NCBI GenBank assembly: GCA_023091665.1
Contig: JALJCQ010000012.1
Location: 3,224,001-3,288,000 of the forward strand
Direction: 5' to 3'
Origin: Pythium myriotylum
Lineage: Eukaryota; Oomycota; Peronosporomycetes; Pythiales; Pythiaceae
Length of the DNA stretch: 64,000 nt
Shown: positions 31,171 through 40,600 of the stretch, in pieces
How the letters are laid out: each line of letters begins with the position of its first letter
Position numbering within the stretch: position 1 is the stretch's first letter
Notes under the pieces: model-generated
Told to the model about the DNA's origin: nothing
Databases searched by the model: none
The model's input: only the letters and a program-made list of their open reading frames with translations
Program-made: the position numbers and the translations under genes

Positions 31171-31318
31171 TACACCCACCCGCGAGTGCACACAATCGCA
31201 CTAGATACTGACGAGGTCCCGATATGACAGGCAGTCGCCTTAGCTATACCTTTGACTTAATAGGTGACATCTATTGGATCGCACAGTTATGAATCCTATA
31301 CCGGGGTCTAATGACCCT

Positions 31319-31343
31319 ATTTCCTACCGCAAGTAGGAAATAT
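31319..31343. repeat. small hairpin, 10-bp stem
   Basis: tatttcctac, loop cgcaa, gtaggaaata, directly after the RNase H frame on the minus strand. Confidence 0.7.
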
Positions 31344-31942
31344 TAGTAGTAGGTGTCTCGACTGCCATCCACGGAAGTCAGTAGCCAGTAGATTGCCCAA
31401 CTGCCTGTCGTGTTGCCACACGTGAGAGTGTAGTCCTTGGAAGCTCCTTTCCAGTCCATCGCGACGTTGGCCACGTGGTCGGCGATCTCGTTGAAGGCGC
31501 AGAGATGGTGATGCCACTCCCTGACACGTAAGCTATCCGCGAGGCGTTGCGCCACGGCGTACAGAGGCCGTAGCCAGGGGTGTTGTGGCGGGCGATAGAG
31601 CCGAAGCTGACGGAGGATAAGCGCACTGTCACCGACAGCTTCCACTGACCAATTGTGGCGTTTAGCATCCTTGAGCCCTGCTATGAGATCGATGTATTCC
31701 GCTCTGTTGCTTGTAGTCGCCGGGTTTGCGTACGACATTGACGCACTCCGGACGATGGTCGCAGTCGACCCGTCGTCATCCACTCGTAAGATGATCGCCC
31801 CAGCCCTGCCGGGCCCATGGTTGCCGGGTGACCCGCTGTCGAAGAAGAGTACGTGCCTCGCTCCATCCCGGAGCACCACGCTCGGGCGTGGATCCTCGTT
31901 CAGCTGGGCCTCTGTGGCCCGGAGCCTTAGCTGCACTGACAA
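31343..31942 (-). CDS. RNase HI-domain protein, retrotransposon-derived
   Basis: 199 codons, uninterrupted. RNase HI residues are all visible: Asp in VLFFDSGSPGNHGPGRAG, Glu in TTSNRAEYIDL, Asp in AVGDSALILRQL and Asp in NEIADHVANVAM, spaced as in the DEDD active site. The N-terminal about 30 residues do not resemble RT or zf-RVT, so it is the end of a 5'-truncated non-LTR element or a free-standing RNase H. The four related remnants nearby (1203-2086, 2862-4230, 30660-31170, tail at 7122) are all broken; this one is not. The start codon is uncertain. Whether it is expressed cannot be told. Confidence 0.65.
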   Translation of the reverse strand: MSVQLRLRATEAQLNEDPRPSVVLRDGARHVLFFDSGSPGNHGPGRAGAIILRVDDDGSTATIVRSASMSYANPATTSNRAEYIDLIAGLKDAKRHNWSVEAVGDSALILRQLRLYRPPQHPWLRPLYAVAQRLADSLRVREWHHHLCAFNEIADHVANVAMDWKGASKDYTLTCGNTTGSWAIYWLLTSVDGSRDTYY

Positions 31943-32502
31943 TCAAATACCTGGAAATAAATTTAAGAAAAAGGTAGATGACTGTTCAATTAAGTATTGG
32001 ACTCGCGTACCAGTTTCATGCTACCTCAAGTGTAGGCCACATCATCCTTCAACACCAGTTTCAGTACAGAATGACCTGCGTCCTGGCTGGCTGGGTCACC
32101 ACGGCCGCATGTCGCTCTATGTCGGCTGGGTCCCAGCGTCGCTTCGTCGAGCCCTTACAGGCCTGACCGCATTTCGCCTTTCACAAGATTCACTGGTTGA
32201 ACTCAATAGACTTGACTTTCGTCACCACCATCATTGGGGTTACCCCATCCTACACCCATATAATCCCGTAGGGACGCCGTGCGCAAAGACTCTGGATTCC
32301 TGTTGGCATTTAGTTGCTGGCGGTGCCCTCGAGGCAAGAACATTCGCTCCATCTAGTTGACGTACTGTTTCGGCAACCACTCGAGCAAATGCGTTCGGAG
32401 CTCCATTTGTAGTTATTTTAAACTGTTGAGATTTGTATCAGATCCCACTTGGTCAACAAATCATTTCACATCCAAAAACCCTGGTTGCATACTAGTACCA
32501 AG
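31943..32502. other. intergenic, no supported gene
   Basis: Long plus-strand frames here (for example up to 32360) are mainly antisense to the RNase H frame. Nothing recognisable. Confidence 0.35.
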
Positions 32503-32629
32503 TGGAGTATACTATTTTGCAGTCGTTGGGCCACTATATTATAGTGGCCCAACGACTGCAAAACAGTATACTCCATTGAGAGGCTTCGGGTTCGTGGATA
32601 GAATTGTATCCACGAACCCGAAGCCTCTC
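32503..32629. repeat. two neighbouring palindromes (36-bp and 23-bp stems)
   Basis: The first has arms 32503-32538 and 32540-32575, a 36-bp stem with one mismatch and a 1-nt loop. The second has arms 32578-32600 and 32607-32629, a perfect 23-bp stem with loop gaattg. Only two bases separate them. Confidence 0.95.
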
Positions 32630-33125
32630 TTGAGTATGAGTTTGCCTCAGTTCACGGTCCTTTTTGCTTTTGTTTTCCCATCCATGACGTCACTCTCCCA
32701 CTGACCATAAAGCTTTGGGTGAGTCAAGCCATGGAAGGTCCCGCAAGTGGATGACTTTCCGTTTGGAGCTGTCAGTGCGCGTTTATGTACAACATACATG
32801 GAACCTCAACCCGGTCAACGGGAAGACTTCTTCTTGGTACTGAGGCTGTCCACTCTTGTTTGCGTTGAGCTGATATCCGAAAAGGACAGTTCTCACGTGC
32901 TATTGGCAATTCCCACACTTCGACTCTTCATGAGTTGTGGCATTGCGAGGAAGACAGCTGGCAGTGAAGAACGAAATGGCTTTTATCCAAATAGATCAAG
33001 CCCATCCCAGTCTAACGAAATACCTTCATAGAGCCCAGAGGATGATCGAGGAGAGCGACAGGCCGTCCGAGAGCGTTGATATTTACTGCTGCATGAAATG
33101 CGCACCAAGCGCGCCCTCGGCAAAG
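32630..33125. other. upstream region of the secreted gene, no other gene
   Basis: The frame of the following gene is open from 32937, but the signal peptide places the start at 33171. No separate gene is seen. Confidence 0.4.
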
Positions 33126-33143
33126 TCTCAGTTCGCATTTCTC
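33126..33143 (+). promoter_or_regulatory. oomycete-type core promoter (Inr + flanking element)
   Basis: TCTCAGTTCGCATTTCTC contains an initiator (CTCAGTTC) followed by CATTTC and begins about 45 bases before the ATG at 33171. Confidence 0.65.
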
Positions 33144-33170
33144 CCGCAAGGTACACGAGTATTTCCATCG

Positions 33171-35126
33171 ATGGTCCAGTTCTGGTCGTTTACCGCTGCG
33201 GCTGCAGCTTGCCTCGTCGCCTCCACCACCGTTGACGCGCAGAATGCGGCTGTACACGCACCCAACATTCCCGGTGTTGCCACACCGTCGACCAAGCCGG
33301 TGGTGGCACCAGTCTCAGCTACGAAACCACCGACCACGGCCACCAAACCTGCCTCTGCTCCAGCTCCAGGCCCCGCCAAGCAAGCATCTGGTGCAACCAA
33401 ACCTGCCACTGCCCCAGCACCCGGTCCAGCCAAGCAAGTCACCGTTCCGTCTTCTGGTGTAGCTAAACCTGCAGCGGCTTCACCAACTGGGAACGCCACG
33501 CCTGTCAAACCCACTGGTCCCACCGCATCCAAGACCTCCTCCACGCCGGTGCCCAAGGTGACTCTGACACCACCGCCAACACTCGCAGCATCGTCTACTT
33601 GGGTATCAAACTTCAAATCCCAGGCAAAGCAGGCCTCGTGCTACCGCCGCACGGTGTTTGGCAAGTCCCACCCTTGTCCTGACGGATATGACTTCGACGG
33701 GAAGTTGGTATGCTGGGCGTTGTGCCCTATCGATTACCCAGTCCAGTGTGGCATGGAGTGCCTGCCACAGAACAAAGACTGCACACTGAACATACTGGAT
33801 AAAGTGAGCGCTGTCGCAACCACGGCAGTCAAAGCAGCGACTGGTGGCTTCTTCGGGGAGCTCACGCTAGTGGCGAAGGGGCTCACGGCAGGCGTTTCTT
33901 GCGCGCAGAAACTATACGATGCTTCGATGCGCCTGTGGGACTTCATGGATCAGATGGACGCTGCCACAAAGGCAGGCACGAAAGAGAAGATCGCCGCTGT
34001 CGTCGACAAGAGTGACCTTGTTGGATACGATATCCCACTGGCTGTGACGACGTGTCTCGGAGACCCACTGCCAGAAGTGTTTACAGTGACCAAGAAGGTT
34101 TTGAGCGTTGTGCGCCCGTTCGTGGCTGCCATCATCGATAAGAAGCTCAGTAAGGAAAATATCAAGGACAAGCTCAAGTACCTCGACTTTCTCAAGAAAT
34201 TCATGCCCGGTGGTTCGTCCGCGACGAAGGCACCGGCAGTGACGACCGCACCACCAGCTGCCGCCTCGGCTTTACTACCAGCTCTCACAGCAGCTGATAT
34301 CAAGAAGTTTGCCGCGAGTGGAAACGTGTGTGGCCAGACTTTGCTCACATTCATCGGAAAAATCCAAGATAAAGTTGTGAGGATTATGCTCAGCCAACCC
34401 ACGGCCGACCATGAGTATCTCCAATACGCCGTTTTCAGTTCGCCGCTCGTACTAAATGATCTCCCGGCTGCCGCTACGTCCTGCACCGGCAACGGTCCAA
34501 ACGGAGTCACCAGTCAAGCCGACCTTGTCACCGTACTGCAAGTCATCATTGACAAGATCATCGCGTCTGCATTTGACAAGTCTGGTATTTTGTCCAAGCT
34601 GGATGGCTACAAGTTGCTCATTGCGCATTTCGGACTCGAGGCCCTATCGGCTATCGACCCAACCGGTATTGCCAGTCTTGTGGATAAATTTTTACGGCCA
34701 ATGTGTAACCCACCGACTATTAGCGTCGCGATCCAGGACGGGCCAGCAAAAGAAGCGCTCGGGATGCAGTCAGTTCAAAAAGCTTTTGATGGGTCCACCG
34801 GGACATGGAAGGCGAAAGGCGATGGCATGCTCACAATTAACTTCAAGAGTTCGGATAAGTACGACGTGCGTGTTAATATCATCTCTGGAGGCAAGAAAGT
34901 GAAAGAGGTTGCAGTTGCTGCTGGCGGCACTGCGCAGTACGCACATGAACTCAAGGGATTAGCGGGCAAGACTCTGTACCTTGATCGCTGGCGCAAGGGT
35001 ATATTCGGTATTCCGGGCGGCTCTCTGCTGTTATGGGTACCGAAGAACGAGGCAGGTTCGATTGTTTTGACGGTGCTGATCAACAAGACCAAGTTCTTTG
35101 ACAAAGAGGTCGCAGTAGTCAAGTGA
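33171..35126 (+). CDS. secreted cysteine-motif protein family, member 6
   Basis: 651 residues from the ATG at 33171 (MVQFWSFTAAAAACLVASTTVDAQ, signal peptide), then AAVHAPNIPG. The linker, to about residue 140, contains a repeated TKPA.AP.PG(P)AKQ unit. The core has WVSNFKSQAKQASCYRR, PCPDGYDFDGKLVCWALC, PIDYPVQCGMEC and LPQNKDC. Single cysteines recur in the helical middle (GVSCAQK, TTCLGD, GNVCGQ, TSCTGN). The C-terminal domain has LYLDRWRKGIFGIPGGS, three residues shorter in the Gly loop than its paralogs, and ends KFFDKEVAVVK. A good core promoter lies upstream; a 32-G tract follows the stop. Function unknown. Confidence 0.9.
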   Translation: MVQFWSFTAAAAACLVASTTVDAQNAAVHAPNIPGVATPSTKPVVAPVSATKPPTTATKPASAPAPGPAKQASGATKPATAPAPGPAKQVTVPSSGVAKPAAASPTGNATPVKPTGPTASKTSSTPVPKVTLTPPPTLAASSTWVSNFKSQAKQASCYRRTVFGKSHPCPDGYDFDGKLVCWALCPIDYPVQCGMECLPQNKDCTLNILDKVSAVATTAVKAATGGFFGELTLVAKGLTAGVSCAQKLYDASMRLWDFMDQMDAATKAGTKEKIAAVVDKSDLVGYDIPLAVTTCLGDPLPEVFTVTKKVLSVVRPFVAAIIDKKLSKENIKDKLKYLDFLKKFMPGGSSATKAPAVTTAPPAAASALLPALTAADIKKFAASGNVCGQTLLTFIGKIQDKVVRIMLSQPTADHEYLQYAVFSSPLVLNDLPAAATSCTGNGPNGVTSQADLVTVLQVIIDKIIASAFDKSGILSKLDGYKLLIAHFGLEALSAIDPTGIASLVDKFLRPMCNPPTISVAIQDGPAKEALGMQSVQKAFDGSTGTWKAKGDGMLTINFKSSDKYDVRVNIISGGKKVKEVAVAAGGTAQYAHELKGLAGKTLYLDRWRKGIFGIPGGSLLLWVPKNEAGSIVLTVLINKTKFFDKEVAVVK

Positions 35127-35154
35127 GAGGCGTGTGTCCCGCGATATGGGACGG

Positions 35155-35157
<3 letters not shown>

Positions 35158-35189
<32 letters not shown>
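35158..35189. repeat. poly-G tract (about 32 G)
   Basis: Uninterrupted G run about 30 bases after the stop of the secreted gene. The true length is uncertain. Confidence 0.8.
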
Positions 35190-35190
<1 letters not shown>

Positions 35191-35457
35191 CCTAGTGCTG
35201 TTTTCCATTTCGGTTTGACGGTTCTCAGAAGTCTGGCTTCGTGCCTTCCCAAAATACTTGACTTCTCTAAATACTCTATACTCTATAACAGTATTGTTTT
35301 GCATCCTCGTGCTCTAGCGACATTCCACTGTTTTTTTAGCGGATCTATGCGGTGTGACTGTCATACTCGCCGCGTCCAGATCTAGAATAAGCATCGTTCT
35401 TGGGGTTGAAAGAATATGCGTTTTATTACGGCAATCCCTCCTTTAAGACACGTCCAA

Positions 35458-35769
35458 TGTAACGGGCGCAGATCCGTTACACAGCGTCGAGACCCCTGTC
35501 CCGACGCTCAGATTGGGCTCTTGACTTGACGGTAAATTGGACTCTGCATTGAGAGGTCCAGACATCTCTGGACCCCATTAAACCTACTCTGGTGTCCCTA
35601 ATAAAACCTATGTATGCGGTGTCGACCTCTGATAGGATGAAATCTCAGAGAATTTCCACCAATGGAAATGCAACAAGAACACACGCGCCTCTGACCAATC
35701 AGAGACACGGGAGGGACAACTCTCTCTTATAGAACCTACTCTCTTGTAATGGGCTGTGGGCCCATTACA
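35458..35769 (-). repeat. Gypsy-1 3' LTR
   Basis: 312 bp, pairing with 43198-43509. Its end holds a 10-bp hairpin (tgtaatgggc...gcccattaca). Confidence 0.95.
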
Positions 35770-35974
35770 TCATTCCCCTCTTCAAGAACTGACCAACGGG
35801 AAGTCAACCCAAGGGACGAGGACACGGAGCGCGCACGAGCGGGTGCGCGCGCTTTCTTCAACGGGCGATCCCGGCGCACCCGGGATCAGGCAGTTAGGCG
35901 AGAGCGCCGGCGGAAGCCAGCGCAGTCTTCAATCTTCTTCGGACGGCACCAAGACACCCAGACGTCTAGGCGCG

Positions 35975-37630
35975 ATGGCTCAACCGTCGCAACAACAAGC
36001 TGGCGCCCGCGGCAACGCGGACGCACCGACGACAACGACAACTCAAGCATCGACAGTGGCGCCGAGCACAACGACGCCAACGACGGCGGCGACAACGGAA
36101 GTCACGACGACAGCAACGGCAGCCACGACGACTTCGGCCGTGGCACCTGAGACGTTGAGCGATGAGGCGATGGCGCGAGTGTTCGAACAAGTCAACACAC
36201 ATCAAGGCACAAGCTTCGCAGCGCCGCCACGTGCAGCGCTCTTCGATCCTCAGCTCGGTGGAATCGCGGACCGGGAGCTGTACCCAGTCCCTTATCGCGA
36301 CATCTCGCGCTTTGCCAACCCACGCAGTCTCACGGCCGACGAGATCCATGAGTGGTTTGTTCGCTACCGCAAAGCAAGGGGCAAGACGATGAACGTGGTC
36401 GCGACCGCGTTGCAACAGTCGTGGAATGCTTTCGCTCGTATATGGAACAAAGGCGAGATCGAGTCGACCGTCGTGCGCTGGGAGACCGCCCAGCGCGAGC
36501 ACTCGCTCGGGCGATTGCGCGAGGAGCTGCATCGTCTGTGTGAGGCGCGGCGTATAACGTGTCACGTCGACGTCGAGGAGGGTTGTCGTGCTTGCGCGCA
36601 GGCCGGGGCCACGCGCGCGACTTGGATGGAGTGGGATGCCGACTATAGTCGCCATCAGAATGAAGAAGATCTTCGACGTGCGCTCGGTCTCTACGGGCGC
36701 ACTCTCTCTCAGGCTAGAGCTGCTGGGACCGTGCCGCAAGCTGGTCCTCGTACTGCCGGACGAGACCAGGGATCTCAAGCGCGAGCGTCGGCCCGTGCTC
36801 CCACGTATCCTGATCATCAGGGAAGCCAAACCAGTGGACGCGATAGAAGCGAGCCTTGGGGATCGCACTCTTCTTCTTCGTACCGCCACGACGCATACGC
36901 GCCGTGGCCTCAGGATCGGGGCGATCATCGTGGTCAACAATACGGTCGACCACCCACCGAAGATCACCGTTGGCATCAATCAGCGGCGGCGGGCCATCAC
37001 GAACAAAGCGCGCAGTGGGGCCACCACGCGGCCCCGGAGTCGACGCATCCGCCTCACGATCGGTGGGACCAGCGCTATGCCGGTCTCGACTGGAACGAGC
37101 CACGTCGTCTCGATCCTCCCCGCGAGCAATCCCACGGGTATCAACAAGATCACCGCGCACAGAATTCGGACTTAGAGCGTCGAGTTGATCGTCCGCAGAA
37201 CTTCATCGTGCCAGATCTTCAGCAGAAGGCAGACGACGCGGTCGATCAGATCGCGACACTTGAGACGGAGCAAGAGTCGCACGGGATCCGGATGTATCAG
37301 CTCGAGCAGGACGTTCGAGCTCAGCGTCAGTCTCACGAAGCCTTCCGTGAGGAGTTCCGGGGGTGGCGTCGCGAATTTGATCCCGCTGAGCTGCGCAACC
37401 TTCTTCACGAACAAGCCCGGCAGAACGCCGAGCTTCGTCAACGCCTTCAGCAACTAGAGGATCGGCTCGAACGCGCCGAGTCGCAAGCGGAGAAGCGGAT
37501 GTCAACAGAGGCGCCGGGACAGCCCGACCCGAAGAGGCAGCGGAAGAACGCGTCACCAGACGCGTCGACTGGTGACGGAGGCGACGGGAATCCTCGTCGT
37601 GGAGGTCGGCAGCGAGATCCGAAGAAGTGA
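35975..37630 (+). CDS. long antisense ORF inside Gypsy-1
   Basis: The frame is open from about 35756 (inside the 3' LTR) to 37630. The first suitable ATG is at 35975 (MAQPSQQQAGARG), giving 551 residues. The N-terminal Thr/Ala-rich part is followed by a folded-looking helical part with aromatic residues (LYPVPYRDISRF, EIHEWFVRYRKARGK, WNAFARIWNKGE, ATWMEWDADYSRHQ). A His/Gln/Arg-rich middle comes next, then a C-terminal coiled coil (heptads from about DLQQKADDAV to RLERAESQAEKRM). It resembles the plan of a gag-like protein, but I do not recognise a family. It runs opposite to pol and overlaps the chromodomain and integrase tail. High GC makes chance antisense frames likelier, so its reality is unproven. 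Confidence 0.45.
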   Translation: MAQPSQQQAGARGNADAPTTTTTQASTVAPSTTTPTTAATTEVTTTATAATTTSAVAPETLSDEAMARVFEQVNTHQGTSFAAPPRAALFDPQLGGIADRELYPVPYRDISRFANPRSLTADEIHEWFVRYRKARGKTMNVVATALQQSWNAFARIWNKGEIESTVVRWETAQREHSLGRLREELHRLCEARRITCHVDVEEGCRACAQAGATRATWMEWDADYSRHQNEEDLRRALGLYGRTLSQARAAGTVPQAGPRTAGRDQGSQARASARAPTYPDHQGSQTSGRDRSEPWGSHSSSSYRHDAYAPWPQDRGDHRGQQYGRPPTEDHRWHQSAAAGHHEQSAQWGHHAAPESTHPPHDRWDQRYAGLDWNEPRRLDPPREQSHGYQQDHRAQNSDLERRVDRPQNFIVPDLQQKADDAVDQIATLETEQESHGIRMYQLEQDVRAQRQSHEAFREEFRGWRREFDPAELRNLLHEQARQNAELRQRLQQLEDRLERAESQAEKRMSTEAPGQPDPKRQRKNASPDASTGDGGDGNPRRGGRQRDPKK

Positions 37631-40600
37631 GGTACGGCTTCAGGCGCCCAACGTAGAAGGTCGGGTGCAAGCGCAACTTCTTGGGAAGTTCTAGCGTGTA
37701 GGCGTCACCGACAACGTTGGTAACTTTAAATGGACCGATATATCTTGGCAACAACTTGTTCGAACACAAGTGACTGATGAGCCGCTCTGGTAAGTTCTGC
37801 GTCGAGAGCAGAACACGATCTCCCACATCGAACTTGGTTCGATTCGAGCGGCCGCTCGAATCAGCGTTTTCCTTCTGACGGTCGACTGCGTCCGCGACGG
37901 AGTCTCGCACAAATCGCACAATGGCTTGTTGCTTTTCGACGAAGTCGTTGATCGACTTCTCTTCTCTCGGCGATAGGGTCGAGAGCTCTGGCAATGCATC
38001 GAAGTTGAACTCGGACGACGGGTTCTCGCGCGCAGTTTGGACCGCTGCTATCACCGCTTCGATCACATTGAGGTCTACGTCCATGTCTTCATCTCCGTTT
38101 CCAGCGGCGGCCGGAGACACGGGCTCTTCGTCGACGTCCATGCCGGCCGGGTGGTCGGCATATCCGTTGTCGACAAGGTTGTTCTCTGTGGAGCCCTCGA
38201 ACTCGGGGGCAGGGGCACGGTCTGGGTTTGCTTGAACTTCCTCACGGTCAAAATATTGAACGTTTTCGAAACCTTGAACATCACCGTGGACCTGGCCGGG
38301 GCTAGGACCTTGAACTTGGGTCTCGTGCTGATGATCCACGCGACTTGATTGGGTGGGACGTGACGCGTCATCGTTGGGTGCAGATGCCCGAGCAGAACTT
38401 GTCACTTCCAGCGTCGAATATCTCGATGCTCCTCCCACACCTGAATGAGAGCGACCCGGTGAGGCAAAGAGCGTCGCCGGGGTACGCGGATGACGGCCAT
38501 AGTTGGCGTAGAAGGGCGTCATCCCCGACGACACGTGCACCGAATTATTCAGTGCGAACTCAACAAGAGGCAAGAACTCGCTCCACTCACGGAATGATGT
38601 GGCGTAACTGCGAAGCACATCTTCGAGAACGCGATTAACGCGTTCAGTCTGCCCGTCGGTTTCGGGATGGGCAGCCGTCGACATTTGCAAGCGAGTGTCC
38701 AATAGCTTGAACAGCGATCGCCAGAAGAGGGAGGTGAATCGAGGATCTCGATCCGACACGATGGTCTCCGGAAGGCCGTGGAGGCGGAAGACACTGTCGA
38801 GAAACACAGCGGCAGCCTCTTCTGCTGTGATCGTTTGCTTCACAGCCGCAAGATGAACCATCTTGGAGAGACGGTCCACAAAGACCATGATCCCATCACG
38901 GTCTTGAGAGTCTTTGGGGAATTTGAAGACGAAGTCGAGGCTGACGGAGTCCCAGACATCACGTGGGACTGGGAGGGGCCGGAGCGGCGCCTGTTGAGCG
39001 GGTGACGGCTTCACGCGCTGGCAAACTTCGCACGTGCGGACCCATTTCCGCACCCACTTGTACTGGTGAGGCCAGTAATAGTTCCTCGAAAGCGAGAGAA
39101 ATGTCTTCTCTCGTCCTAAATGACCTCCGACGGGCGCATCATGGTGCTCGTGGATGAGACGAAGTCGAATGTCGTCGTCATTGGGGACGACGACGCGAGG
39201 AGCGTCGGTCTTATCGACGCTATAGTAGAGGAGACCGTCGGCAAGCTGGTACCGGCGGACACGAGCACGCACACGAGGTGTAAGACGGAACAGCAGTGAC
39301 TCCGAACCATCAGAGCCGTCAGAAGATAGGAACTCAATTAACTCTTGGCAGACAGGGTCGGAGGAGTAGGCTCGGCGAATGTCGTCGGTGAGCGAGACTG
39401 CACAGAGTGAATCAAAGCGTTGAGACCTTCCTCAACGCACCTTGGGCATTCTTGAGGCGCCGACGACTCATCGATCGGCGCGCGCGGGTCGTGGTCCGGG
39501 CGACGTGAGAGCGCATCCGCAAGGATGTTGCTCTTTCCCGGCTTGTAGTGTACAACAAAGTTGTACTCGGCGAAGAACGACAGCCAACGGGCCATCCGTT
39601 GGGACAGGTGCGGAGACTTCGTCGCCGTTCGCAACGACGCATGATCCGTGTAGATGGCGAACTGCTGTTCGCCCAGCAGATACACTCGGAACTTGGCGAG
39701 TGCGTACTTCATGGCAAGGAGTTCCTTGTCGTGGACCGGGTAATTCCGCTCGGCCGTCTTCAGCTGCCGTGACTGGTAGCTGATCACTCGCTCACGGCCC
39801 TCAACATCAAACTGCATGAGGGCGCAGCCGATAGCATAGTCACTTGCGTCGCAAACGACGTGGAAGGGTCTATCGTAGTCGGGGAGCGCCAAGATCGGCG
39901 CTTCTTGTAGGCTCGACTTGACCGAGTCAAAGGCCTGCTGGTGCTCAGCGGACCATTTCCACTCGACGTCCTTCCGCAGAAGCTGCGACAGCGGCTGGAC
40001 GAGGGCTGCATAATTCTTCGTATACTTGTGCAGATAATTTGCGAGCCCCAGCCACTGCCGGAGTTGCTTCTGGTCCTTGGGCACTGGCCAGGCACAGATC
40101 GAGGCGACCTTCTCAGGATCGGAACGGACACCGTCCTTGCTCACTTAGCAGCCTAGCACCGGAATTTCCGGTGCGAAGAATACACACTTCTTCAGATTCG
40201 CGTAGAGCTTGTGTGTTCGCATCGCTTCGAACACTTGGCGAAGGTGTTCAGTGTGAACATCCTCCGGCGCCCTGCCGTCCTCGGCCTTGCTGTGGACAAA
40301 GATGTCGTCGAAGTAGCTCGGCGCAAAGCTGCGGAACGGCCGCAGCACGTGCGATACCATCCTGTTGAAGGTCGCTGGTGCGTTCTTGAGACCCTGAGGC
40401 ATCACTAACCACTCCCAAAGCATTCCACTCGGCGTGCTGACAGCTGTGAGCGGGACATCCTGCTCGCGCATAAGGATCTGGTAGAAGCCATCCATCAAAT
40501 CGATGGCACTGAACACCACCGACCCGGACATCGAGTCCAGGATCATGTCCTTCCGAGGTATCGGCGTTTGGGCCGGTATCGTAGCGTCGTTCAGCTTGTT

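Noticed and set aside
35966..36979. 337-codon minus-strand ORF in Gypsy-1
   Set aside because: Lies in a different register from pol and the chromodomain, is Arg/Ser-rich without motifs, and overlaps the plus-strand ORF. A GC-rich region gives open frames on both strands.
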